64,000 bases of DNA from SZUA-309 sp965215995 (GTDB taxonomy: Bacteria; Pseudomonadota; Gammaproteobacteria; Pseudomonadales; Azotimanducaceae), in the NCBI GenBank assembly GCA_965215995.1, contig OZ244128.1:310001-374000 (forward strand). The letters run 5' to 3'. Within the stretch, counting starts at the first letter, position 1, and each line of letters opens with the position of its first letter. A program made the position numbers and the translations under genes. Below the pieces are notes generated by a model. The model saw only the letters and a program-made list of their open reading frames with translations. It searched no databases and was not told the DNA's origin. Below are positions 45,020 to 53,244 of this stretch, one piece after another.

Positions 45020-46576
45020 TTGAGCGACGAAGAGATAGTTCCCGGGACCATTGAGTTCTGGGCTCACGATAGACCCGAATCGATAGCCATTCATGAAGAC
45101 AACCGTTCCATGACCTATCGGGAATGGAACGATCAAGCCGATCACCTTGCCGAAGGACTGGCCCGAGCAGGCTTGACCGCTGGTGACATCGTCGCAGTAC
45201 GCACGCAGATACGGCTGGAATGGGTCATCATCAATTCGGCGTTGGCCAAGCTCGGCTGCTCGCTCCTCGGTACCAACTGGCGCCTGACTCCAGCTGAGCT
45301 TCTCTTTGTCCTCAGCAACTCTGGCACCAGCACCCTCATCTGCGATGACCTGGACCCCTCCCCTCTTCAGGCCACCACCGAAGAGCTCGGGCTGAAGACC
45401 TGCGTCAGCATGGACACTAAGGCGGACGGGTTCCTGTCGCTGGAAGATCTCATGGTGGAGGATGCACCGGCACGGTTCTCCCGGGGAGAGGCACCGCTGG
45501 TGATATACACCTCCGGCACCACGGGCCTGCCGAAGGGCGTGTTGTCACGCACCCGTGAAAAGGCGGTGACAGATCCGAAGGTAGCCGAGTACCTGCTCGA
45601 CGTTGCCGAGAGCCGCGCATCGAAGCCCGGTGACATCAGCCTGATCACGCTGCCCATGCATCATGCGGCTGGCCCGGCAGCAGTCGCCGGTGCCTTGCGT
45701 CTAGGCAACCAAATCGTTCTGCTGAGAAGGTTCGATCCGGAGCGAGCCCTGCAACTGATCGAAAGGCATCGGGTCACAGACTGGACAGGCGTACCCACCA
45801 TGTTCAAGCGAATCGCTGGTCTGCCGGAATCCACGCTCACCAGACACGACGTCTCGTCCGTGAGAAAGCTCGGCGTTGGCGCCGCACCAGTAACACCGGA
45901 GCTGAAGGAGTGGATCGACAGTTACTTCGGCGAAGACAAGTTGTCGGAAGGCTACGGCTCAACGGAAACAGGCATGATCACCTTCCTGCCACCGGGTGAA
46001 CATCGAGACAAGCCAGGTTCCAGTGGAAAACCGCATAAGCATGTGGATCTGAGTATCCGCGACGAACAAGGAGTCCCCGTCCCTACCGGTACTGTCGGCG
46101 AAATCTGGGTTCGTACACCTGCCGTGATCGATCGCTACCTGAATGCCGATCCACTCGGCGAGGATACATTGGACGCGGATGGCTACTTTCGGATCGGCGA
46201 CATGGGCCATGTAGACGAAGACGGCTACCTGTTCATCACCGATCGGGCCAAAGACATGATCATCTCCGGTGGTGTCAACATTTACCCCGCCGAAATCGAA
46301 GCTGCTCTGACCGCCCACGACGCGGTTCAGGACGCAGCGGTTGTCGGCATTCCCAACACGGAGTTCGGAGAGGAAGTAAAAGCTTTTGTCGAGCTAAAAC
46401 CTGGTCGCTCCGCAACTCCCGAGGACCTCATGCGATACGCTGCAGAGCGGCTCGCCTCCTACAAGCGGCCACGCAGCATCGATCTGATGGATGAACTGCC
46501 CCGCAACACCATGGGTAAACTTCTGAAGCGCGAGCTTCGAGATCCTTACTGGCAAGACAAGGAAAGAAAAGTATGA
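45020..46576 (+). CDS. Acyl-CoA synthetase (AMP-forming)
   Basis: A 518-residue ANL ligase. The TTG at 45020 is proposed as start because GGAGG (45008-45012) lies 7 nt before it; the ATG at 44996 has no ribosome site and lies almost at the predicted transcription start. Motifs: P-loop YTSGTTGLPKG, GYGSTETG, the hinge D in YFRIGDMGHVDEDGY, and the Lys region LPRNTMGKLLKREL at the C-terminus. Should activate the carboxylate that starts the pathway. Its stop overlaps the SDR start by ATGA. Confidence 0.92.
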   Translation: MSDEEIVPGTIEFWAHDRPESIAIHEDNRSMTYREWNDQADHLAEGLARAGLTAGDIVAVRTQIRLEWVIINSALAKLGCSLLGTNWRLTPAELLFVLSNSGTSTLICDDLDPSPLQATTEELGLKTCVSMDTKADGFLSLEDLMVEDAPARFSRGEAPLVIYTSGTTGLPKGVLSRTREKAVTDPKVAEYLLDVAESRASKPGDISLITLPMHHAAGPAAVAGALRLGNQIVLLRRFDPERALQLIERHRVTDWTGVPTMFKRIAGLPESTLTRHDVSSVRKLGVGAAPVTPELKEWIDSYFGEDKLSEGYGSTETGMITFLPPGEHRDKPGSSGKPHKHVDLSIRDEQGVPVPTGTVGEIWVRTPAVIDRYLNADPLGEDTLDADGYFRIGDMGHVDEDGYLFITDRAKDMIISGGVNIYPAEIEAALTAHDAVQDAAVVGIPNTEFGEEVKAFVELKPGRSATPEDLMRYAAERLASYKRPRSIDLMDELPRNTMGKLLKRELRDPYWQDKERKV

Positions 46577-47364
46577 ACAACATCCTCGATCTGGCGGGCC
46601 GCGTGGCCTTCGTTTCAGGCGCCGGGCAAGGTGTCGGCAGGCAGATAGCCCTGCATCTTGCCGCCCACAACGCCGGTGGCGTTGCGGTCAACGACTACGT
46701 TCTGGAACGTGCGGAAGCCGTTGCGGAAGAGATCCGCGAAGCAGGTGGCAGTGCGTTCCCTGTGCAAGCCGACGTCTCCGATCATGACAACGTCAAGGAA
46801 GCTGTGGCCATCGCCGCCGAGAATCTGGGTCCGATAGGCGTTCTGGTCAACAATGCCGGTAACGCTGGTGCCAATCCAAGCCCGGAATTGCGTAAACCGT
46901 TCTGGGAGACAGGCCCTGAGGTCTGGAGGAGCTACATCGGTGTCAATTTCGATGGCGTGCTGAACTGCACCAGTGCCGTCATTCCCGGAATGATTGAAGC
47001 CAACGGTGGCCGCATCATCACCATCATCTCTGATGCCGGACGCTGGGGTGACGTGGGGCTTTCGATCTACGCTGGTGCCAAGGCGGGGGCTGCCGGTTTC
47101 ATGCGTTCGGTTGCGCGTACCCTTGGCCGTTACAACGTCACTGCCAACTGTGTGGCCATTGCCGCAACCGTCACCCCAGCCACGGAAGCGCGGATGACGG
47201 GTAACGAAGAGCAGATGAAGCGGGTGCTGCAAAACTACATCATCCGCCGCCCCGGTCAGCCCACGGATGTGGCGAACATGGTTTTGTTCCTGGCCTCAGA
47301 CTCCAACAGCTGGATCACTGGCCAGACCTATCCGGTGAACGGCGGCTTCAGCCTGGCGCTTTGA
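46573..47364 (+). CDS. Short-chain dehydrogenase/reductase
   Basis: A 263-residue SDR: SGAGQGVG (15-22) as nucleotide motif, NNAG at about 95-98, the catalytic Ser in the IISDAG segment, and the YAGAK motif about 170. The acidic D41 after strand 2 points to NAD. It is translationally coupled (ATGA) to the CoA ligase gene and precedes the enoyl-CoA hydratase by 34 bp, so it likely oxidises a hydroxyacyl-CoA or an alcohol of the same substrate. Confidence 0.92.
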   Translation: MNNILDLAGRVAFVSGAGQGVGRQIALHLAAHNAGGVAVNDYVLERAEAVAEEIREAGGSAFPVQADVSDHDNVKEAVAIAAENLGPIGVLVNNAGNAGANPSPELRKPFWETGPEVWRSYIGVNFDGVLNCTSAVIPGMIEANGGRIITIISDAGRWGDVGLSIYAGAKAGAAGFMRSVARTLGRYNVTANCVAIAATVTPATEARMTGNEEQMKRVLQNYIIRRPGQPTDVANMVLFLASDSNSWITGQTYPVNGGFSLAL

Positions 47365-47398
47365 ACAGGAATCAGGGAAAGAAGAAAAGGAAAAGAGC

Positions 47399-48181
47399 AT
47401 GAGCGAACAGACCAGCCACCGTGTGCTTACCGAGCGTCGCGGATCCATCCTCATCGTTACCGTTAACCGCCCTGAAGCAAGAAATGCCTTTGATGACGAA
47501 TCCTCTCACGCCATGAACGCCGCCATGGACCTTCTGGACTCAGAGGACGAACTCTTCATCGGCGTCGTTACGGGGGCTGGCGGCAACTTCTCCGCAGGCG
47601 CCGACCTGAAGGCAGCTGCCGCACGCGGAAACGCGCCGCGTGAAAGGCCAAGCCGCGGCGGCTTCGGCATCATGCAGCGACCACCACGGAAACCGCTGAT
47701 CGCCGCTGTGGAAGGATACGCCGTGGGCGGCGGCATGGAGATGAGCCTGTGCTGCGACCTGATCGTCGCTGCTAGGGATGCGAAGTTCGGTCTGCCGGAA
47801 GTTCGGCACAACGTGGTCGCCATCGGTGGTGGCCTGTTCCGGTTGCCGCGGCGGATTCCCTACCATATCGCCATGGAGATGGCGCTGAGCGGTCAATTCC
47901 GAGATGCGGAGTATCTGGCTCAGTTCGGTCTGGTAAACAGGATCACCGAATCCGGCAAAGCCCTGGACGTCGCAATCGAGCTGGCCGAATCTCTGCTCAT
48001 CAACGGGCCCACAGCCCTGGCTGCCAGCAAGGAGATCATGTGGCAGTCAGCGGACTGGACCGACGAGGAAGGCTGGTCGAAGCAGATGCCCATTGCTCAG
48101 AAAGCGCTGGACTCGGAGGATCGACGCGAAGGACTGAAAGCCTTTGCGGAAAAGCGCAGACCTGTCTGGAAGGGTCGCTGA
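47399..48181 (+). CDS. Enoyl-CoA hydratase
   Basis: A 260-residue crotonase. Both catalytic Glu of true hydratases are present: GGGME (GGxE position) and LPE (in FGLPEVRHN), and the oxyanion loop GAGGNFSAGADLK is intact. This is in contrast to the PaaG-like paralogue at 27 kb. It should hydrate the enoyl-CoA made by the acyl-CoA dehydrogenases whose genes end 15 bp downstream on the other strand (convergent). Purine-rich AAAGGAAA before ATG. Confidence 0.93.
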   Translation: MSEQTSHRVLTERRGSILIVTVNRPEARNAFDDESSHAMNAAMDLLDSEDELFIGVVTGAGGNFSAGADLKAAAARGNAPRERPSRGGFGIMQRPPRKPLIAAVEGYAVGGGMEMSLCCDLIVAARDAKFGLPEVRHNVVAIGGGLFRLPRRIPYHIAMEMALSGQFRDAEYLAQFGLVNRITESGKALDVAIELAESLLINGPTALAASKEIMWQSADWTDEEGWSKQMPIAQKALDSEDRREGLKAFAEKRRPVWKGR

Positions 48182-48195
48182 TCCTCGCATCACCG

Positions 48196-49446
48196 TCAGT
48201 CGTTCCGCTTGATGTCTCTGAAGGGGCCCGTATCTGAACGGGCTTCCTTCGGCATGTCGAGCACCCGTTCTGAAATGATGTTGCGCTGAATCTCATCCGT
48301 GCCGCCAGCGATAGAGATAGCGGGCACGGAGATGAGCACCTCCGCAATCATGCCTTGTGCGGCAGATTCCGGCCCGGCCCGCATGGCGTCGGCCCCCGAG
48401 ATCATGGTGTGCACGTGGGATGCCTGGCGTGCGATCAGGCTTGCCGCCAGCTTACCGATGGAACCGGCCGGCACCAGCTCATTCGATCCGGTCTTGCGCT
48501 TCGCTTCGGCTGCCTGGGAGGCAAGGGCCGCACCCTTGTACATGCACATCAGCCGAGCAATCTCCTGGCGCACGGCAGGGTCTGAGATCGCACCGGTTTC
48601 TTTGGCTCGCGAGAGAACCAGGTCCACCCGGCCCTGGCGTTGCGGGTACCACGTATAAGGCTCATTGGCAATTCTGAGCTCCTCGGCGTACTCCTCGTAA
48701 ATCCGGCCCTGCCGCTCACCTTGCACGCCACCGAAGGAGCGCGTGACCCCACCAAGGCGACGCTCATAGGACAGCGTGGTTTTCGCCACCGCCCAGCCGT
48801 TGCCTTCGCCACCCACCAGATCTTCAGCCGGCACAACCGCATCAGTCATGAACACTTCGTTGAAAGAGGCATGCCCGTTCATCTGCTTCAGCGGTCGCAC
48901 CTCCACACCCGGCTGATGCATATCGATCAGGAAGAAGCTGATGCCCTGATGCTTAGGTAGATCGAAATCCGTACGCGCCACCAGAATCCCGAAGTCCGCG
49001 TGATGAGCGCTGGTGTTCCAGACCTTCTGCCCATTGATGATCCACTTGCCGTCTTTGAGCTCTGCCTTTGTTGAAAGTCCCGCCAGATCCGAGCCGCTGC
49101 CGGGCTCGCTGAAGAGCTGACACCAGGAATGCTCACCAGTGAGGATCGGACGCAGGTAACGGCGTTTCTGATCGTCATTGCCCATGGAGAGAATCGTCTC
49201 TGCCGCCAATCGCCGCGGTCCAGTCTGGGCAACCGGTACGATAGCCCGTTCCCGAAAAACGCGAGCGACCACGGCGGCCTGCGCCTGATCGAAGTCCCGC
49301 CCGTAGTACTCACTCGGCCAGTTCGGTGTGGCCCAGCCCCCATCCACCAGGCAGGTCCGCCATTCGGCCAGCGACAGGTCTGGATCCCAATGCTCATCCA
49401 GCCAGGTATTGACCTCCAGCTCGATGCGTTCTGCCGTCATGCTCAT
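48196..49446 (-). CDS. Acyl-CoA dehydrogenase, large subunit type
   Basis: A 416-residue ACAD. Helical N-domain, middle beta domain with FSEPGSGSDLAGL (about 112-124) and WNTSAHHADF, and C-domain ending in GGTDEIQRNIISERVL. The gene overlaps by ATGA the preceding ACAD gene of about 365 residues. Pairs of adjacent unequal ACADs form alpha2beta2 enzymes in steroid and bile-acid side-chain oxidation (FadE28-FadE29, FadE26-FadE27 types). FAD and catalytic Glu assignment between the subunits needs alignment. Confidence 0.93.
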   Translation of the reverse strand: MSMTAERIELEVNTWLDEHWDPDLSLAEWRTCLVDGGWATPNWPSEYYGRDFDQAQAAVVARVFRERAIVPVAQTGPRRLAAETILSMGNDDQKRRYLRPILTGEHSWCQLFSEPGSGSDLAGLSTKAELKDGKWIINGQKVWNTSAHHADFGILVARTDFDLPKHQGISFFLIDMHQPGVEVRPLKQMNGHASFNEVFMTDAVVPAEDLVGGEGNGWAVAKTTLSYERRLGGVTRSFGGVQGERQGRIYEEYAEELRIANEPYTWYPQRQGRVDLVLSRAKETGAISDPAVRQEIARLMCMYKGAALASQAAEAKRKTGSNELVPAGSIGKLAASLIARQASHVHTMISGADAMRAGPESAAQGMIAEVLISVPAISIAGGTDEIQRNIISERVLDMPKEARSDTGPFRDIKRND

Positions 49447-50540
49447 GCTTCATCCTCCATCAGCGACATCATCCGCTCGCGATGAATTGCCGGGGTGCCC
49501 ATGAAAACCTCCGAGCTCTTGGCCCGTTTGAACCAGAAGTGGGTGTCTTCTTCCCAGGTGAAACCGATGCCACCACGCATCTGAATTGCTTCCTTGGCAG
49601 CGAGCAGGTAGGCATCCGAAGCCATGGCTTTGGCCATACTGGCGGCGTAGGGCTCGCCCTCCCCGGCTGCCAGGCAGAAGGCCGCGTGATGGGTGGCTGC
49701 CTTGGCACACTCGACCTCCAGCAGCAGGTCGGCACAGCGGTGCTTGAGCCCCTGGAAGGAGCCGATGGGTCGGCCGAACTGATAGCGGACCTTGGTGTAC
49801 TCCACCGTAGTTTCCAGCAGATGCTCTGCGCCGCCGATCATCTCGTGGGCCAGCGCGACGCAGACATGATCCCAGAGCGTCTCCAGCGCTTCGGCGTCCA
49901 TCGAGCCGATGTTGTCCGCCTCGGCATCGTCAAAGCTGACTCGGGAGAGCCTCCGGGTAGGGTCCAACGCCTGCACGGCGTCGATAGTCACGCCTGTCGC
50001 CGTGGACTCAATTGCGTAGAGACCGAGGCCCGAGGATGACCGGGCAACGACGATGAATCGGTCCGCGTTGCCACCATCAAGCACTAACTCGGCCGTCCCT
50101 GAGAGCTTGTCGCCCGAGGCGGAAATCTTCGCGCCAACTGTTTCCGGCGAGTTGAGATCATCCATCACCAGAGTAGCGATGGTGCTACCGGCAGCGATTT
50201 CCGGGAGCAGACGGGATCGGGCATCTTCAGAACCTGCGATCAGCACCGCGTAACCGGCCATGACCGAAGAAGCAAAAAAGGGGCCGCAGTAGAGATAACG
50301 TCCCATCGCTTCCGCGACGATACCCAGCTCCACCACGCCGAAGCCGTAGCCGCCATAGGCTTCAGGAAAATGCGTGGCAGCCAGTCCCACCTCCGAGCAG
50401 AGCTGTGTCCAGACGGATGGATCGTAGCCGGATTCCGTTTCTATCAACCGGCGGACGTCTGAAGGCTGTGACTTGTCCTGAAGGAAACGCACGACGGTTT
50501 CGCGGAAGGTTTCCTGATCTTCTGTGTATGTTGCCTGCAT
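49443..50540 (-). CDS. Acyl-CoA dehydrogenase, small subunit type
   Basis: A 365-residue ACAD-family protein. ATG 50540 has AAGGAG at 8 nt and starts the family core (TEDQETFRETVVRFL); the open frame to 50987 is antisense to the LLM gene and not ACAD-like. It lacks a clear SEPxxGSD FAD motif in the middle domain, where STIATLVMDDLNS is found instead, but retains the C-domain RMRGGIGFTWE-like block (QMRGGIGFTWEED). This pattern suggests a partly degenerate partner subunit of the downstream ACAD. Confidence 0.9.
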   Translation of the reverse strand: MQATYTEDQETFRETVVRFLQDKSQPSDVRRLIETESGYDPSVWTQLCSEVGLAATHFPEAYGGYGFGVVELGIVAEAMGRYLYCGPFFASSVMAGYAVLIAGSEDARSRLLPEIAAGSTIATLVMDDLNSPETVGAKISASGDKLSGTAELVLDGGNADRFIVVARSSSGLGLYAIESTATGVTIDAVQALDPTRRLSRVSFDDAEADNIGSMDAEALETLWDHVCVALAHEMIGGAEHLLETTVEYTKVRYQFGRPIGSFQGLKHRCADLLLEVECAKAATHHAAFCLAAGEGEPYAASMAKAMASDAYLLAAKEAIQMRGGIGFTWEEDTHFWFKRAKSSEVFMGTPAIHRERMMSLMEDEA

Positions 50541-50553
50541 CGGCAGAGCTCCT

Positions 50554-51453
50554 TTAACTGACTGCCTCGTGGATTTCGGCCAGCTTCTCGAGCAGCGCGT
50601 CCACGCTGCGCGCACCCGAGCGAAACAGAGGCACCGTATCCAGGCTGACCCAATCCAATCCGAGTGACTCAAGCTCCAGAAAACGCTCGGCCATCCGGTG
50701 GGTGTCCTTAAAAAAGCCTTTGCCATCTTCACCGTGAAAGGGTGCCAGGCTGAGCTGCATACCGATCTCTGCTGGGTTACGCCCGTTCGCCTCCGCCTGG
50801 TCTCTGATCCGGGCCATGAGCTCGGCAGCCACTTCCGGGCCTTTGACAAACTGACCCATCCACCCGTCCCCGTACTCCGCAACCCGGGCAAGCGTTCGCG
50901 GCACCGCCCCACCGATCCAGATGGGAAGGCTGTCAGCCTGCGGCGGTTTCGGTTCGAAGGCCATCGCTTCTGCCTGGTAGAACTCACCGTCGAAGTCTAC
51001 TTGCTCATCGCCCCAGTAGGCTTTCAGGAGCTTAACCGCCTCGTCGAAACGGCGCCCGCGATTGCGGAAGTTCTCACCCAGGGCCTGAAATTCGGACGCC
51101 TGCCAACCCACCCCGAGACCCAAGCGAACCCGGCCACCCGTAAGGGTGTCCAGGGTCGCGACCTGCCGGGCCACCAGCGCCGGTTGTCTTTGCGGCAGGA
51201 CCAGCACACCCGTGCCGAGCCCGATCTTCCCGGTGATGGCCGCCGCAAATGAAAGCGTCATCAGCGCCTCCATCAGCGGCATCTGGCTGGGATAGAACGG
51301 CGCCTCGCGGGTTTCCGTCGGGTAGCCCATCAGCACATGATCAAACATGTCGAGCTCATCGAATCCGATGGACTCCACACCTCGAATGAACCGGGAAACG
51401 CCATCTGGCCCCTCCCGGTACAGCACATTCGGAAAAATCACGCTGATCTTCAC
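50554..51453 (-). CDS. LLM class F420-type oxidoreductase
   Basis: A 299-residue luciferase-like protein. GTG at 51453 is chosen because GGAGG is 5 nt upstream; the frame to 51495 adds unrelated residues. Features: DELDMFDHVLMG, LGTGVLVLPQRQP, and TGGRVRLGLGVGWQASEFQALG, the latter the family consensus of TIGR03619-type F420-dependent proteins. First gene of an operon with the two ACAD genes (13-bp gap). Could reduce or dehydrogenate an intermediate of the same pathway. Cofactor unproven. Confidence 0.9.
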   Translation of the reverse strand: MKISVIFPNVLYREGPDGVSRFIRGVESIGFDELDMFDHVLMGYPTETREAPFYPSQMPLMEALMTLSFAAAITGKIGLGTGVLVLPQRQPALVARQVATLDTLTGGRVRLGLGVGWQASEFQALGENFRNRGRRFDEAVKLLKAYWGDEQVDFDGEFYQAEAMAFEPKPPQADSLPIWIGGAVPRTLARVAEYGDGWMGQFVKGPEVAAELMARIRDQAEANGRNPAEIGMQLSLAPFHGEDGKGFFKDTHRMAERFLELESLGLDWVSLDTVPLFRSGARSVDALLEKLAEIHEAVS

Positions 51454-51503
51454 CTGGCCTCCCCCCACGGCTCGGCAGACGATCGCTTCCAGCATAACCG
51501 AAT

Positions 51504-51540
51504 TGAATTACAATTCAGCTTCTCCGGCTGAAGCTGCCGG
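51504..51540 (+). promoter_or_regulatory. Palindrome plus two mutually exclusive hairpins upstream of the CoA-transferase gene
   Basis: TGAATT-AC-AATTCA (51504-51517) is a perfect 6-bp inverted repeat, AT-rich in a GC-rich background, midway between divergent genes; a related arm pair GAATTG/CAATTC overlaps it. Immediately after it CAGCTTC/GAAGCTG (51516-51536) and CCGGC/GCCGG (51524-51540) can form alternative stem-loops that cannot coexist, just before the GGGAGG ribosome site. Operator role likely, attenuator role speculative. Confidence 0.5.
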
Positions 51541-51555
51541 GGAAAGGGAGGGAAT

Positions 51556-52773
51556 ATGAGCACTCGAAGTGGGCCTCTTGCAGACCTGACGATCATCGAC
51601 TGCACCATGGCACTGGCCGGTCCTTTCGGCACCGCACTGCTGGCGGATATGGGTGCCAACGTGATCAAGGTGGAGCCACCGGAAGGAGACAATTTCCGCC
51701 CCTTGCCACCATTTCCGCCTGACTACGGTCACGCAGCCAGGAATACTGACGCCGGTGCGGACTACGGCGCGCCTTTCGCCGGTGTCAATCGCAACAAACG
51801 CAGCATCCAGCTGGATCTGAAGTCAGCAGATGATCGCGCGACCCTGCTCGAGCTCTGCCGCCATGCAGACGCCATCGTCGAGAACATGCGGGCCGGAGTG
51901 ATGGATAAGCTTGGCTTGAGCTACGAGACCATAGCCGAGCGGAATCCCGCAATAGTCTATGGCGCTGTGCGTGGCTTTGGTGACCCGCGAACCGGAGAAA
52001 GCCCATACAGTGCCTGGCCCTGCCTCGATGTGGCGGCTCAGAGCTTCGGCGGCGTAGCGGATGCCAATGGCGAGCTGTTCAACGTTGCCATTGCCGACAT
52101 CTACCCAGGCACTTTGATGGCGCTCGGCCTCGTGTCTGCGGTGTATCACGCGAAGCAAACGGGCAAGGGCCAGTTCTTTGATGTGGCCATGTACGACGCC
52201 ATGCTGGCCATGTTGCAGACCAACGTGGCCGCCTACGGCTTCACCGGTAAGGTCCCGGCAGATGATGCACCCCGGCGTCGCGTGCTGGTGCCCTTCGGCC
52301 TGTTCCCGACGAGCGATGGGCGAGTAGCTATCGCTGCACCGCAACCGAACCATTGGCAAGCCCTGTGCAATGCCATGGATCGTGCCGATTTGCTGACAGA
52401 TGAGCGAACGCGCTCAAACGGCCGCCGGGTCCGGAACGCCGAGTTCGCGGAGGCACAGATTGCCGCTTGGACGAGCCAGTACAAGAAATCTGAGATCGTG
52501 GCCAAGCTGGGCGGCAAGGTGCCCGTGGGGCCGGCCAACAACATGGCGGAAATCTACGCCGACCCTCACACCGCTGCTCGCCAGATGATCCAGCGCTTCC
52601 AGATACCTGGCGACAACCCCGACGCGGCCGTGGCGGGCAATCCGATCAAGTTCACCGGCACGGGTACCGGGTTCTACCAGGCACCACCGAAACTGGGGGA
52701 GCATACGAACGAGGTGCTGGCCGAATTCGGCCTGTCGGCAGATGCACCCTCGCAGCAGAAAGGCACTGAATGA
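51556..52773 (+). CDS. Class III CoA-transferase / alpha-methylacyl-CoA racemase family protein
   Basis: A 405-residue CaiB/BaiF family protein. The catalytic Asp is D158 in PCLDVAAQSFGG, and the CoA-binding start LTIIDCTMALAGPFGTALLADMGA with VIKVE follows the family consensus. Proteins of this family transfer CoA between acids or racemise 2-methylacyl-CoA; sequence patterns do not separate these. In steroid or isoprenoid side-chain catabolism an AMACR-like step is needed before dehydrogenation. ATGA overlap to the thioesterase gene. Confidence 0.93.
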   Translation: MSTRSGPLADLTIIDCTMALAGPFGTALLADMGANVIKVEPPEGDNFRPLPPFPPDYGHAARNTDAGADYGAPFAGVNRNKRSIQLDLKSADDRATLLELCRHADAIVENMRAGVMDKLGLSYETIAERNPAIVYGAVRGFGDPRTGESPYSAWPCLDVAAQSFGGVADANGELFNVAIADIYPGTLMALGLVSAVYHAKQTGKGQFFDVAMYDAMLAMLQTNVAAYGFTGKVPADDAPRRRVLVPFGLFPTSDGRVAIAAPQPNHWQALCNAMDRADLLTDERTRSNGRRVRNAEFAEAQIAAWTSQYKKSEIVAKLGGKVPVGPANNMAEIYADPHTAARQMIQRFQIPGDNPDAAVAGNPIKFTGTGTGFYQAPPKLGEHTNEVLAEFGLSADAPSQQKGTE

Positions 52774-53231
52774 CCATCCCCTCCGGCTTCGAGCCACTGC
52801 CGACCAGCAGCCCGTTCAACAACTCCGTCGGTCCGATCTACTGTCGGGCTGAACAGAACAGCCTGGTAGTCGGCCTGGCTGTGGAGACCCGGCATTGCAA
52901 CACGGCCGGTCTGCTGCACGGCGCCATGTGCAGCGCGCTGTTCGATGTGGCACTGGGCAACAACATCGCCCTGGCGATGTCAGCAGGGTTAGCTGCTGAA
53001 GACGCGCTCGAGAAACGTCGGCAAGGAGCCGCGCGGGTACCAATCGCCACCGTCAGCCTCTCCATCGACTTCGCCGGCACTGCCAGGGAAGGTGATTGGG
53101 TGGAGGTGCATGCACAAGTGCAGAAAGTCGGCGGTACGCTTGCCTACGCAAACGGCCTTCTGCGTAACGGCGAGGCGCGAATCGGCCAGGCCAGTGGCGT
53201 TTATCGGATTCTAGGCACACGACCGGACTAA
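52770..53231 (+). CDS. PaaI-like hotdog thioesterase
   Basis: A 153-residue hotdog protein. The central-helix motif TAGLLHGAMCSALFDVALG corresponds to PaaI/YbgC-like HGGxxxxLxDxxxG with the catalytic Asp in ALFDVA. It should hydrolyse an acyl-CoA intermediate to release CoA, serving as a safety valve. Translation is coupled to the CoA-transferase gene (ATGA) and the next CoA-ligase gene follows after 13 bp. Confidence 0.9.
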   Translation: MTIPSGFEPLPTSSPFNNSVGPIYCRAEQNSLVVGLAVETRHCNTAGLLHGAMCSALFDVALGNNIALAMSAGLAAEDALEKRRQGAARVPIATVSLSIDFAGTAREGDWVEVHAQVQKVGGTLAYANGLLRNGEARIGQASGVYRILGTRPD

Positions 53232-53244
53232 GCAGGTAACTCTC

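Noticed and set aside
50541..50987. N-terminal extension of the small acyl-CoA dehydrogenase
   Set aside because: The extra 149 residues are antisense to the LLM gene, Arg/Ser/Trp-rich, and a good ribosome site exists at the internal ATG 50540.
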